DNA from: Halichoerus grypus | Lineage: Eukaryota > Chordata > Mammalia > Carnivora > Phocidae | NCBI RefSeq assembly: GCF_964656455.1 | Contig: NC_135717.1 | Coordinates: forward strand, 2,046,001-2,110,000 | DNA length: 64,000 bases | Reading direction: 5' to 3' | In this document: positions 12,560 to 22,490 of the stretch, piece by piece | How positions within the stretch are numbered: position 1 is the first letter of the stretch | Layout: the number at the start of each line of letters is the position of its first letter | Translations under genes and position numbers: made by a program | Notes under the pieces: model-generated | Seen by the model: the letters and a program-made list of their open reading frames with translations, nothing else | Told to the model about the DNA's origin: nothing | The model's database searches: none

Positions 12560-13215
12560 TTATTTGCTGCTGACCAGCTAGCGCTTGGGGGTCATTGGCA
12601 AGACCGTTCTGGAAAGCAGTTTGGCCGTGCAGAGCAAGATCCCTTAAACACATGGTGTCTTCTGGGAGTCTCTCCTGAGGACATAGAAACTCAGACCTAT
12701 GTACCAAGATGTTCATCACGGTGTGTTTGGGGCAACCAGGAAAAAAATAGCATTTTTTTTTTTTTTTTAAGTAGGCTCCATGCCCAGCATGGAGCCCAAT
12801 GTGGGGCTCAAACTCACCACCCTGAGATCAAGAGTTGGACGCTTAACCAACTGAGCCAGCCAGGTGCCCCCTAAAATGGCGTTTTTTAATAGAATGTCTA
12901 AGGACTTGGGAAAATGCTCATCATATGCGACATCAAAAGCATGTAAGTTTGTGCATGGACTCAGGCCTCATGTCTATAAAACATACATGCACCGCTGTCT
13001 GTGACGGGCCCCCAGTGGGCACTCCGTCCTGGCCGGCCCCCTCCCGGAACAGTAACTCCGGAACATAGGTCAGGGTATCTACACGTCCACAAGGAGGGAA
13101 ACCTGGGAAATCTAGAGGGCGTCTTGGTGTATACGTGTGTATATTTGCGTGTGTTTACATAGACGTCTGTGCCCACACGTGCATGTGTGTGTGTACCTAG
13201 AAATTGGTTTTTCCA
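12560..13215 (+). mobile_element. degraded LINE remnant with nested SINE
   Basis: Phrases such as tctggaaagcagtttgg, aagatgttcatcac and gggaaaatgctcatcat match the 3' part of old mammalian LINE elements in the plus orientation. The copy is interrupted at 12759-12872 by a short SINEC. Confidence 0.5.
12759..12872 (-). mobile_element. short SINEC (CAN-SINE), minus
   Basis: Minus orientation: T-run, then a short body (aagtaggctccatgcccag ... gagccagccaggtgcccc). Flanks aaaatagcattttt and aaaatggcgttttt are a target-site duplication with two mismatches, so this is an older insertion. Confidence 0.85.
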
Positions 13216-14242
13216 GACGAACGTTTTAAGTCGGGGTTAGCCAAAGGGGGTGTGGGCTCATTTCTCCATTCTTCCCACAAAAACAAGGCCCGTTCCTGTT
13301 TCGGGGTTTTGCATCGCTGGCCTGACTTTCTAAATTAAGCGTCGGCCAAGTGCCGCTCTCCGCCGCGTCCTGACCCCCCTTGTGCTCTGCTCTGTTATTC
13401 GTGCGTCTTTCTCTGGCTTCCTCCCTCGTCACCTCCCCCTGCTCGGCGAGGCTCCCCCTGCCCATGGAGACGGAGCCCGTCGTCCACCGGGAGTGCGGTA
13501 GTGTTTCGGGGTGCGTGTGGCGGGGAGGGGGTGTTGTCTGTGATGAGCACGGACGTGCCAGTCCGCGCTCCGACTCGGAAGACTCCGATCTGCGAACGGA
13601 CTTTGTCCCGTTCTCCCGGCCCATCTGTCCTCCCCAGCGTCTCCTCTCCCCGCCCGGTCTGTTCCAGCCCTTAAAGCGCTCTTTGTTGCTCGGCCACATC
13701 GCCCTATTTATAGCTTTCCATGGTTGGCACGTGTGCCCGCGCCTCGCGTGTGCGGGAAGCCTCTGGGCCCGGTGCTGTGCGGGCTCCCGGCTGGCCGGGC
13801 GACTCGGGGAGCAGGCTTCCGTCCTCGGGCACACGGGGACCGGCCAGGAAGGCCTGTGGTTGGGACAAGGAGGTGCTGTGGGGCCCCAGGCCATGGGGTG
13901 CACAAAGGGACAGAGCTGGTTTCCTTCTTGGGGGGCCCTTCCCTGGGCGCCCCCCATCTGAGGGCGGGTGGGGTGGGGGAGTGGGCGCCGGGGCTCCAGG
14001 CTCCCCGCTGTGGGGGGCTGGGCGGCTGGAGCAGATGCCGTCCTTCTGCCCCTGGCCGGGTGGGGGGCCGTGTCCACTGCCCGCCTGAGCGAACAGGCCC
14101 TGTGTGCTCAGTGGTGCCCGTCCCCCTCCCCAGGGTGCTGCCACGCCGGGACGTGTCCCTGCCACCCCTTGCTGTTGCTGAGGACCCCCCACGCCGGGCG
14201 TCCTTCGGAGGGGAGCCTTCCGCTGTTCCCATCGGCCTGCAG
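13216..14242. other. noncoding stretch before AMZ1 first coding exon
   Basis: This is GC-rich with no recognised exon or repeat. Overlapping open frames on both strands have no conserved content. It ends in the candidate acceptor at 14233-14242. Confidence 0.55.
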
Positions 14243-14330
14243 GAAGGTTCTGGAAGAGCCGGTGGCTGTCCCCAGGGGAGGGGGTGTTCATGGGCAACAA
14301 TAGGGGCTCCCCGGAGAGGCCAGGCCCGCC
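14243..14330 (+). other. AMZ1: AMZ1 5' UTR segment of the first coding exon
   Basis: A pyrimidine-rich stretch ending in cggcctgcag (14233-14242) is a good acceptor 88 bp before the AMZ1 start. AMZ1 in other mammals has upstream noncoding exon(s), so this is probably the 5' edge of the coding exon. The boundary is inferred, not proven. Confidence 0.5.
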
Positions 14331-14382
14331 ATGCTGCAGTGCAGGCCGGCCCAGGAGTTCTGCTTCGGCCCGCGGGCCCTGA
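14290..14382 (+). other. possible upstream ORF overlapping the AMZ1 start
   Basis: An ATG at 14290 opens a 30-codon frame that runs over the AMZ1 start in a different frame and stops at TGA 14380-14382. Its context is weak at -3 (T) but has G at +4. If this stretch is in the mature 5' UTR, it could lower AMZ1 translation. Confidence 0.35.
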
Positions 14383-14634
14383 AGGAGGCGCTGGTCTCCA
14401 CCGACCCCGCCCTGCGGGAGCGCTATGTGTCCTCCTTCACCCCTGCCGAGAGGCTTTTCCTGGCCGAGGCCTACAACCCCCGGAGGACCCTCTTCTGCAC
14501 GCTGCTCATCCGCACGGCCTTCGACTGGGTCCTCAGCCGTCCCGAGGCCCCCGAGGACTTCCAGACCTTCCACGCCTCCCTGCCGTCCCGGAGGCAGAGC
14601 CCTGCCCGCAAGCACATCTACCTGCAGCCCATAG
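14331..14634 (+). CDS. AMZ1: AMZ1 coding exon 1 (residues 1-101, start codon)
   Basis: It starts at ATG 14331 (context gcccgccATGc) and ends with codon base G before donor GTACCA at 14635. It encodes the N-terminal segment MLQCRPAQEF...KHIYLQPI. The split codon GAC (Asp102) is completed by the next exon. The following intron (14635-15988, 1354 bp) holds a degraded MIR and no other recognised feature apart from poly-C at about 14813-14824. Confidence 0.95.
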
Positions 14635-17600
14635 GTACCAGGCCGGGGGGCCCGCGGGTGGGGGCGCGGCCTGGAGCCGGCAGGGCCCTGCAGGGAACCC
14701 GACCCTAAATCTAGGTACGAGGCAGGGAGGCAGGCCCTGACGGGAACGGGGACAGCACAGGTGGGGGTGGGCGTGGGGGTGGGGGCAGGGAGCCCCGCTC
14801 GGCTCAGACGCTCCCCCCCCCCCAGCTCAGACAGCTGTCCGAAAGCCCCAGCCGTGGGGCCCTCTGTGGTCGTGTCACCGCCCGTGGCACGCAGGTGTGG
14901 CCCCGCCCAGGTGTGCCGTCCCAGGCCCTGTGCTGGGTGCCTTCCAGAGACCGGGGCCCCCCATGGGGGCTGAGATTAGGACCAGCCCGTGTCGCAGGCG
15001 CGGAAACAGGCCAGGGGAGGTCACTCGACCCCCGTCACCCGGAGCTGGTGATGCGTGGGGGTGGGACGTGAGCGCTGCTGGCCTGTTTGACGTGGAGGCT
15101 GGCTGGGCGCGTGAGGGACGCCGGGTGCTGGGGGGGGGCACTGGGCGGTCTGCGTGCTGAGGGCGGGGGTCCTGGCCCGGCAGAGAGGGGACATGGGGCA
15201 GGTGTGGCTTTGCAGAGGAGGAGCCGGCCGGAGCCGGGGGGAGAACCTGTGCGTCCCGCCAGCCCTGGGGACCAGAGGCCTGCAGGCAGCCCTGGTTTTC
15301 CATCGCCCCGCGGCCAGTCCGCCCTCTCTGCCTAGAGACGCTGCCTCCACCCAGCCCCTAAGCCATGCACTTGGCTCCGTGTCCCCCGCTAGCGGCTCCC
15401 CAGGGCTTCCCAAGCTCTCCTGAGCCGATCACGGGCGCCTCGTTAACATGTGGCTTCGGTTCTGAGGTGGCCCGGGGCTCTGCATTTCCAACCAGCCCGT
15501 CCCAGGCCCTCCTGGCTGCCACCCTCGGTCTGTGCCCCTCTGTCGTCCTAAAACACAGCCCGGTTGTGGCTCCCCCCAGGGGCACCTCACCCGCCCCCCG
15601 GCCTCGTCTGCACCCTCCCTTGTCCCACTCTGCTCCTGCCAGGCTGGCTCTTGGCAGCATTAACCCGAGGGAGGGGCCCCTCTGCCCCGCCCCCGCCGCC
15701 CCCTGCCCCCGCCAGCCTCAGGGACTGTGGCGCCTGATGAGGCCCCGCCACCCCTCCCGGAGCTCCCCGCCCTCCAGACTTGTGTCACCTGCATCTTTCA
15801 TCTGGGTGTTGGCCTTTCCTCCATTTTTCTCCTTTGTTCTTTTAAAAATGTCTGTGTGCCCGACTCTGCAAAGGCAGGTCCGTGTCAGCCTCGTTGGCGC
15901 AGTGGCTGGCGTGGCCGGGGGCGCTGGGTGGGGGTGCTGGGCGCAGGCCGGTGGGGGCCCCGCAGCTGACGCGCTGCCCCGCCCCCAGACCTGAGTGAGG
16001 GGCCGGCGGGCGGCGCGCTACTGGAACACCTGAGGGACTGCACGGAGGCCTTCTTCCTGGGCTTGCAGGTCAGGTGCCTGCCCTCGGTGGCGGCCGCGTC
16101 CATCCACTGCTCCTCGCGTCCCAGCCAGGACTCGGACAGACTCCAGCTCCACACAGGTGGGTGAGCGCATGGGGCGCGGCCTCTGCCACTTGGCATGGGG
16201 CCCTTTCCGGGGGCCCTTGCCGTCTGCGTGTCTTGTCATTCTTCACTGTTAGCTGGACATCTTAATAGGAAAGCTAGTTTAATTGAGAAGATCTCGTGGC
16301 CGGGGGTGATGTGATTTGTTCTAGGGAGGATTTTGGTTTTCCTCTGCCAGGCCGCTTTTCTGGGCTGCCCGTGGCCCTGGGAGTCCAGCCTGCAGCCCCC
16401 ACCCCCCACCCCCATCCCAGAAGCAGCTCAGCCTTAGCTGCCCGCTCCAATCCTCTCCCCGGTTCTAATTTCTCATCAGATGTCTGATTTTTTTTTTTAA
16501 AGTCCCGTTTACTGAGGCATAATTCACATGTACTGAAACCCTCCCTTTCGTAACAGCTCTGTGAGCCTTGACGAACACACTGGTGACCCAGTCGCCACTG
16601 TAATCAGATGTAGAAAAGCTTGCTTCACCCCCCCAGACGTGTGCAGTGTCCCCTGCGGCCAACGCCGCCCCATTTAGGATGCTTTAAGGAGTTTTTTTGT
16701 ATTTCCCCCAGCTTGTCTGGTTATCTCCGGCAGGAGGGCTGGCCGCAGTCCCCAGTGTGAGCCACGGGGAGCTGATAGCACGGAGTTTTCGGGGGGGACA
16801 GGGAGCTCTTGGCTGGGGCAGGTGCCATCCTGATGGTGGCGGTTCCTTCCTGGGTCCCAGGCTTCAGGTTTGGCCACTGAGACCCTCCTCTCCCAGTCCT
16901 AGACCTTGCTGGCCCTTCCTTTGTCCCCTGCCTACAGGACACGGCCCCGCTCCAGGCCCGGTCCCTGACTGCTGCGTCTCTGCCCACCACCATAGCACCT
17001 TCAGGTCTCTCTGACCCTCTGTCTCTTCGTCTAAGGACTCTAATGATTGCATTGAGCCCACCCAGATAATCCGGAATAACTTCCCATCTTAAGGCCTTCA
17101 GTTTAATCACGTCCACAGCGGCCTCCTGCCGTGAGGCAGAACATTCACAGGCCCTGGGGACTAGGATGCAGGCGTCTCTGGGGCCGGGGTCCCATCCTGT
17201 GGCCGCAGGGGCACCGTCCCCTGAACACCAGCCCCGTTGGTCAAGTGGCCTTCTTGGCGTCCCCACTTGGATGTCTCTGGGCCTCTCAACTACCCCGTCC
17301 AAACCAGCTCTGCTGAGTTTTGGAAGTGGAGACCCTGAGGTCCTGCCCACGTGACCCCGACTGCCTGCCCCCGAGGCCCAGGCCTGTGGCCCCCGCTCCA
17401 TGTCGTGCAGCGTGGCTGCTAGGACTTCTCGGCCTCGGACGACCAGCTGCTTGTGCAATGTGGCGAGCTTGCACCTGACTTTGGGAGGGGCTGGCGTGGG
17501 CAGAGGAAGAGGGGATGACAGGATTTCCTGCCCGGAGCCTGGGGCTGGCAGATGGGGGCCCAGCAGCCCCCTCAGCGCCCCTCGGGCCCTCTGCCCTCGC

Positions 17601-20600
17601 AGACGGCATCCTGTCTTTCCTGAAGAGCAGCAAGCCGGGGGACGCGCTGTGCGTGCTGGGCCTCACGCTGTCCGACCTGTACCCGTGCGAGGCCTGGAGC
17701 TTCACCTTTGGCAAGTTCCTTCCAGGCCACGGTGAGCCAGAGCCCCGGCACCCCTGCCTTAGCCCGCGCTTGTGGGGGGCCCCGCCCTGGGCCAGCGAGC
17801 GCATGGGAGCGCCAACCCTCCCGGGGAGGATGACGCACTAGCTGGAAGCCGCTGCCCTGAACACGCATCCCCGCGTCCTGCCTCCTCTTGAGCGGGGACC
17901 TCGTGGCCACGTTCACAGGGGCGCGCTGGCAGGGCCGGGCCTCCAGGGCCCGTGCACCCTGAGGGCGGGGCAGTTTTGCTCCTGGGCTCCCCGTGAGCGG
18001 CTGCCCTGGCGTGTCTGCCTCTCCCCAGAAGTAGGCGTCTGCAGCTTTGCCCGGTTCTCGGGGGATCTCCTGCAGTCGGGGCCCAGCGCCGCCGACCCAG
18101 CCCCGGCCGAGGTGGCCGCAGACAGCCCCGAGACTCCCGTGCGGGACGGAGGCCAGAGCGTGGGCTTCAGCGCCCTGGGGATGGTCCAGTGCTGCAAGGT
18201 GGGCAGGGAGGCCAGGACGTGGGGTCAGTGCACGGCGGGGAGGAGAAGATGGGGCAGCAAGAGGGTGGAAGGCCTGGGGGCTCGGGCGAGTCCTGGGAAT
18301 ATGGGGAGGACGTGCGATCGGACAGAAGGGCGCGAGTGCTCCGTCCAGCCCTCACACGAGGGTCAGGCTTCAGAGAGCGCGGACAGCAAGGCCCAGGGCT
18401 GGCCAGACCTTCGTCTGAGCTCACACAGCTGGGAAGGGGCAGCGTTGGGATGTGAACCGGGGTCTTTCTGCCGCCCAGGCTCCCGTGCTGGGTGGCCCCT
18501 GGGGGCCGCCGCGCCGGAGACGTCCGTCTGTGCCCTGTGCCGTCGGGAGCGGGGCCGAGGGCACACGGACCGCTTCCCGGCCATCGGGGCCCTGCGGGGA
18601 CCGCCCGGGGCGCCGGGGGCTTGGCCGGTGGTTGGGTGCGCGGCCGCGAGGGCAGTGGTGCTGTGCGGGCTCCCTCAGGTCACGTGCCACGAGCTCTGCC
18701 ACCTCCTGGGCCTGGGGAGCTGTCGCTGGCTGCGCTGCCTCATGCAGGGGGCGCTCAGCCTGGACGAGGCCCTGCGGCGGCCCCTGGACCTCTGTCCCAT
18801 CTGCCTGCGGAAGCTGCAGCACGTCCTGGGCTTCAAGCTCGTCGAGAGGTACAAGGTGAGTGGTGCTCCCGGGGCAGCCCCCCGCACCGCCCGGCACCCG
18901 CCCAGTCCGGCCTCGCGCACGGGGGTCGGAGGCCAATGGGCTGAGTCGGGTCCTGGGTGCGAGAACCCCAGGCCGAGTGAACAGACCCGTGTGCCAACCT
19001 CTCGGCATCCTGCTGGTGCTGGGCAGCATGTCACGGCCTTGGCCGGGTGCCTGGCCCACTGTCCGCACCCAGTAATGGTGACCGTGGCCATCAGGTTGGA
19101 CGAGTGCAGGAGGGACAAGGGGCAGATGGCTTTTCTCAGGCCACCATCTCTGAGCGCGGTCAGGTGCTGGGCCTGTCCTAGCGCGTCCGGCATCTGCTCA
19201 GACGCCCCCCTGCGTCCCCGCGGCAGGCTCTGCCCTGCCCTCCCCCCCTCCCCCTCCCCCGCCCTCCCCCCTCCCCCCTCCCCCGCCCAGAGGAAGCGCC
19301 GGCCTGGCGAGGAGGCTCGCGCACACGCTGGGAGGTGGCCAGGCTGAGCTCGCGGGGCGATGCTGCCCTCTGCTGTCACCTTGAGGTGCTCCCTGCAGCA
19401 GGGTCCCCAGGCTGCCCCGAGGCCCAGGGAGACGGGCCAGCAGCTGCCCGGGGGAAGGAACCTCCTCCTCGGGGAGGAGGGCTTGGCAAACTCAAACTTC
19501 ATTCTGAGTCCAAGTCCAAAGGCAGGGGCTGTGTATTAAGGCCGATCAACCCAATCACTCTGGCTGAATTTTAGTTTCCAGCCCAAAGCCGTGTTTGAGG
19601 CTCTGGGAAGCCCCCCGTTCCTTTTGGAGGCCGGCAGCCTGCGCCGTAAGCGGTGGCGTTCTGGTGAAGGTCGGTGCCAGACTCCGTGGGGGACAGGTTC
19701 TGACCCGGCCCCTCGGGAGGGGAGGGCCTGCATGTCTCACAGGCTCCAGGGGGTGCTGCTGGGCAGGGACCCCACTTTGAGTTCCGCTGAGCTAGCGGGC
19801 TGGGTGTGTCCAGGTCCCAGAGCTGCCTCCTTGTGCGGATCCTTTCTGAGTGACTCTGGGGAACGGGCTATCGAGGAAGGGGGCAGCCCAGCTGGAGGGG
19901 GGGACCCCACACGCTGCCCCATGGAGGGCTCGGGGGAGCGGCCGATGGCTGTCCACGGGAAGAGGGGACCTGGGACGCGCTGGGAGGTGTACAGGAAGGG
20001 GGCCAGCTCCGGCCTGTGAAAAGCACGAGCATCCTCACTTGCGTTCCTCCTGGGCTTGTGTTCACCTGCCCCAACTTTCGTGGCTTCTCTGCTCCCACCT
20101 TCCACTCACGCCCCTGACCAGGAAGGGAGCCTGTCCCAGAACCTCACCCACGTGACTGGAGGGGCTCGGAGGAGGGGGGCCCCGGAGCCCGGGTCTGTCC
20201 CCGGCTGGTCCCTGGATGCTGCGGCAGTGACCGAGCACTGATGGAAGACCAGGGACGGTCCCTGCTGTCCCTCTGTCCCGGTCAGCGGGGCACGGGGGAG
20301 ACGCTGGGGGCAGCGCTGGGAAGGGGCGTCCGAGTGTGTGGTCACAGGCGTGTCCATGGTGCAGACGCCAGAGACCTGAGAGCAGAGATCAGAGGGAAAA
20401 GAAGTAAAACCAGGTAGAGAGGGAGGACTTTTGAGTATTTATTGCTTAATACAGTTCGAGTTAAATTGAACTTTGGGCGTGCACCGCTGAGTATGTGCAT
20501 GTGGGCCCAGGTGGCGCCGAGCCTGGGGGGGCCTGGGGACAGTGCCCGGGCTAAAGTGACGGCACCCAGAAAACCCAGCCTTGTCTCTCCCCCCCAGAGA

Positions 20601-21158
20601 CTTCACGCCTGGACGCAAGCCAGGACACGGGCGCGGCCCAGCCCGGACGCAGGGCTGCCCTCGGTGGTGGAGGACACCCTCCCCGGCAGCGCTGACTCAG
20701 GCCTGAGCTGCGGGAGCACGTCGGAGCCGGGCAGCAGCCTGTCGGAGCCCCTGACCCCCGATGCGTGGAGCCGCAGCTTCTCCGGGGGGCCGGAGCTGGA
20801 GCCCGAGGAGGGGCTGGGCTCGCTGGCCGTCCCTGAGAGCCCGCCGCCGCTCGGACCCCCGCGGGAGGCCATCGAGGAGCACGGGCGGTGGCTGGCGCTG
20901 TGCATCCAGGCCCTGGAGCGCGAGGTGACAGAGGACGAACTGGTGCAGGTGGACAGGGCCGTGGACGCCCTGGCCGGGTGGGAGATGTTCACAGGGCAGC
21001 TCCCAGCCCCCAGGCCGGACCTGCCCTGCAGCCGAGACGGCACGCGGCTGCGCAGGGTCCTGGGGGGCACGTTCTCCTCCCTGCGGAGGCAACTGAGCAC
21101 ATGCAAACTGTCCAAGGCAGGATCCTCCCCCGGTCGCTGGAGGGCAGAGGAGAATTAA
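14331..21158 (+). CDS. AMZ1: AMZ1, archaelysin family metallopeptidase 1 (complete CDS, six exons)
   Basis: Joining 14331-14634, 15989-16156, 17603-17731, 18029-18198, 18679-18855 and 20598-21158 gives 1509 nt, 502 residues plus TAA. All introns are GT-AG and all phases match. The family is the archaemetzincin (M54) zinc peptidases; human AMZ1 is about 498 residues and aligns end to end from memory. The signature is in exon 5: HELCHLLGLGSC, giving zinc ligands H261, H265 and probably H-equivalent/cysteine surroundings, catalytic E262, then C272, C277, M279 and the CPIC pair C296/C299 that bind a second zinc. No signal peptide or membrane segment is visible, so a soluble intracellular protein is expected. 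AMZ1 is reported as an aminopeptidase-like enzyme, but its physiological substrate is not established. The start has G at -3 and matches the conserved MLQCRPAQEF N-terminus. The tail after exon 5 (317-502) is Ser/Pro/Gly-rich and more diverged, with a conserved acidic helix near 410-450. GNA12 converges downstream, as in human 7p22.3. Confidence 0.96.
14900..15060 (-). mobile_element. MIR fragment, minus, in AMZ1 intron 1
   Basis: The text ccaggccctgtgctgggtgcc, then ggcgcggaaacaggccagggg and gaggtcactcgac-type sequence, is a decayed MIR in reverse orientation. Confidence 0.5.
15989..16156 (+). CDS. AMZ1: AMZ1 coding exon 2 (residues 102-157)
   Basis: The acceptor is gcccccag at 15981-15988 and the donor GTGGGTGAG starts at 16157. 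The exon encodes DLSEGPAGG...AFFLGLQVRCLPSVAAASIHC...LQLHT, which aligns to the human protein. A GTCAGG internal donor-like site at 16069 is not used, because the frame and homology continue to 16156. Confidence 0.94.
16487..16690 (-). mobile_element. L1 3'-end remnant, minus
   Basis: Sequence of the tttactgaggcataattcac type followed by diverged text resembles the antisense of old L1 3' ends. It lies in AMZ1 intron 2. Confidence 0.55.
17030..17175 (+). mobile_element. ancient interspersed repeat remnant, unassigned
   Basis: The text gcccacccagataatccgg, agtttaatcacgtccacag and acattcacaggccctgggg matches a common old mammalian repeat. I cannot name the family from sequence alone. Confidence 0.4.
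17603..17731 (+). CDS. AMZ1: AMZ1 coding exon 3 (residues 158-200)
   Basis: The acceptor is gccctcgcag ending at 17602 and the donor GTGAGCC starts at 17732. It encodes DGILSFLKSSKPGDALCVLG...YPCEAWSFTFGKFLPGH. This is one of the most conserved stretches of the family before the catalytic motif. The next intron is only 297 bp (17732-18028). Confidence 0.95.
18029..18198 (+). CDS. AMZ1: AMZ1 coding exon 4 (residues 201-257)
   Basis: The acceptor is ctccccag ending at 18028 and the donor GTGGGCAGG starts at 18199. It encodes EVGVCSFARFSGD...SVGFSALGMVQCCK. The middle part (about residues 214-240) is diverged from the human sequence, as expected of a surface loop. It ends in phase 0. Confidence 0.94.
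18199..18678 (+). other. AMZ1: AMZ1 intron 4, in-frame open intron (480 bp)
   Basis: This GT-AG intron is 480 nt, a multiple of three, and has no stop in the AMZ1 frame. Retention would insert 160 residues just before the HExxH motif. It contains a minus-strand MIR fragment near 18410-18482. Human AMZ1 joins MVQCCK directly to VTCHELCH, so splicing is the normal reading. Confidence 0.8.
18410..18482 (-). mobile_element. MIR fragment, minus, in AMZ1 intron 4
   Basis: The text tcacacagctgggaaggggc, gttgggatgtgaaccggggtc and tttctgccgc matches the reverse MIR 5' half. It stays open in the AMZ1 frame. Confidence 0.6.
18679..18855 (+). CDS. AMZ1: AMZ1 coding exon 5, catalytic zinc motif (residues 258-316)
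   Basis: The acceptor is tccctcag ending at 18678 and the donor GTGAGTGG starts at 18856. It carries the whole archaemetzincin signature: HELCH at 261-265, G268, then Cys272, Cys277, Met279 and Cys296-Pro-Ile-Cys299. No catalytic or zinc-binding residue is missing, so the enzyme should be active. The exon is 177 nt and phase 0 at both ends, so skipping it would remove the active site without shifting the frame. Confidence 0.97.
18856..20597 (+). other. AMZ1: AMZ1 intron 5 (1742 bp)
   Basis: This is a GT-AG intron and the longest in the coding part. It has a C-run tract at 19241-19288 and an AT-richer 3' portion (about 20400-20480) before the final acceptor. No additional exon is seen. Confidence 0.85.
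19241..19288 (+). repeat. C-run tract in AMZ1 intron 5
   Basis: Successive runs of five to seven C are separated by single T or G bases. The minus strand therefore has at least six G-runs within 48 bp, a strong G-quadruplex pattern. The plus strand could form an i-motif. It is also a likely length-variable microsatellite. Confidence 0.75.
20598..21158 (+). CDS. AMZ1: AMZ1 coding exon 6 (residues 317-502, stop)
   Basis: The acceptor is ctctcccccccag ending at 20597. It encodes RLHAWTQA..., then a Ser/Gly/Pro-rich stretch (SADSGLSCGS, SEPLTPDAWS), then the conserved helical block around RWLALCIQALEREV and VDRAVDAL, and ends at TAA 21156-21158. The reading frame upstream of 20598 is open but is intron, because the homology begins exactly at RLH. 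Confidence 0.94.
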   Translation, partial: RLHAWTQARTRARPSPDAGLPSVVEDTLPGSADSGLSCGSTSEPGSSLSEPLTPDAWSRSFSGGPELEPEEGLGSLAVPESPPPLGPPREAIEEHGRWLALCIQALEREVTEDELVQVDRAVDALAGWEMFTGQLPAPRPDLPCSRDGTRLRRVLGGTFSSLRRQLSTCKLSKAGSSPGRWRAEEN

Positions 21159-22384
21159 CGCGGGAGCCCATCTGTCCAGCGCCGTGTACCCTGGGTGCCC
21201 GGAGGGGTGCTCTCCAGGGCAGCAGAGGAAGGTCAGCTGCGGGCCTGCATCCTGCCCCTGGGTCCCAGCAGAGGGTCCTCAGGCCCTGCCTGGATGGCAC
21301 CAGGGGCTCTGGGCCTGGACGTCCCTCGCCTACACGGCTGGAATGGAGGCTGCCGGGGGCAGGGGCTGCCTGGGGCTGGGGCCAGTCTACACACCCGGGG
21401 GAAGCGAGGGGCTGGCGGCTCTGTCGACCCTGCGCGGGCAGGGGCAGAGTGACAGGCCCTCCGTGTCCCCTGCAGAGGTGAGAACAGTGCGGTCTGCGGA
21501 CAAGGGCGGCCTGTGGGGTCCCCGGTCCCGGCACTTATGGCATCGTTCATGACCTCTGGGTCGTCACGGACTTTTCCGACTCCTTCCAATGCGGGCCACG
21601 CTAAGGCAGCCAGCCTGCCCGGGGTGTGTGTGTCCCTTTGATTCTGTCACCCCGTGTTTCCTGCGGCTGAAGCTCCGGCGTGCACGCTCGTCCGCCTGCT
21701 CCATCCTTGTTCTCGAACGTCCCCCGCGGCTGCAGGGAGAGAAGCTGCGGGTGCCACCGGCAGTGTTCTTGCGGCGTCGAGTGTGGTCACGGCTGCTTCT
21801 CCCTCCCGGAAAGAGGCAAGAACGGGTGCTCGTACACTCCGGGGCTAGCTTACAGTTTGGGGGCTTTCTAAGGAAAAGAGTGCAAAACATACTCCAGATT
21901 TAGGGTCACCCCCTCCTCCCCCCGCAAGCAGGCCTGAGGCTTCCTGTCGGCGGCCACCAGGTGGGGTGCAGGGTCCCAGGCCCGCAGGGCGCAGGTGCGG
22001 GCTCCAGGGCTGGGTCCTGGCTTCCGCGAGCATCACCGTGACCAGGAGGTCATGGAGGGAGGGGGGGAAGCCGACAGAGGGAGGCCTGCACCTGGGGATC
22101 TGTCGCTGCGAACACAGCCCCCCCCCCCCCTTTGCGCCTTAGAGCCCCGACCCTCTGCTCCGAGCTCAGCTCAGGCGTTTGGCCTGGGGCCAGAGTCAGC
22201 AGGAAGGTCGGCCTCACGGAGAGCTGGCTGCCGAGGCTGGGGCCGCACGGCCAGGAAGGCGGCAGGACCCCCAGGAGCGCCCCACAGCCTCGCTGCCACC
22301 GTACCCCAGCACGGCCGTCACCCAGGTCCACGGGGAGGGGCCCTGGGTGCCCCCTTCCAACCAGAGCAGGGGTGAGGGGAAACC

Positions 22385-22490
22385 TGCCCGGTCTGTGAGC
22401 GTGGCTTGGATCGGCCATCTTGCCACCTCCGTCAGGTTACCTGTGTGCCAGTTTCCTTCCGTCTTCTGCAAAAGGTGGGTCCCCAGGTGA
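22385..22490 (+). mobile_element. MIR fragment, plus, near AMZ1 3' end
   Basis: The text tcttgccacctccgtcaggtt and tgccagtttccttccgtcttc then tgcaaaaggtggg is a decayed MIR core. Confidence 0.5.

Larger units (their letters stand above)
16157..17602 (+). other. AMZ1: AMZ1 intron 2 (1446 bp)
   Basis: This is a GT-AG intron. It holds a minus-strand L1 3'-end remnant at about 16487-16690 and a further ancient repeat remnant near 17030-17175. No additional exon is seen. Confidence 0.85.

Noticed and set aside
12759..12872. tRNA gene
   Set aside because: The tRNA-like heads here and in the other SINEs are parts of SINEC elements with poly-A tails and target-site duplications, not functional tRNAs.
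13704..14740. Long open frames on both strands overlapping AMZ1 exon 1
   Set aside because: Shadow frames of a GC-rich region. The plus frame starting at 13724 is not the AMZ1 frame, and the family homology begins exactly at 14331.
18112..19347. 411-codon frame as a single-exon gene
   Set aside because: It is AMZ1 exon 4, open intron 4, exon 5 and the start of intron 5. Splice sites and homology support the spliced reading.
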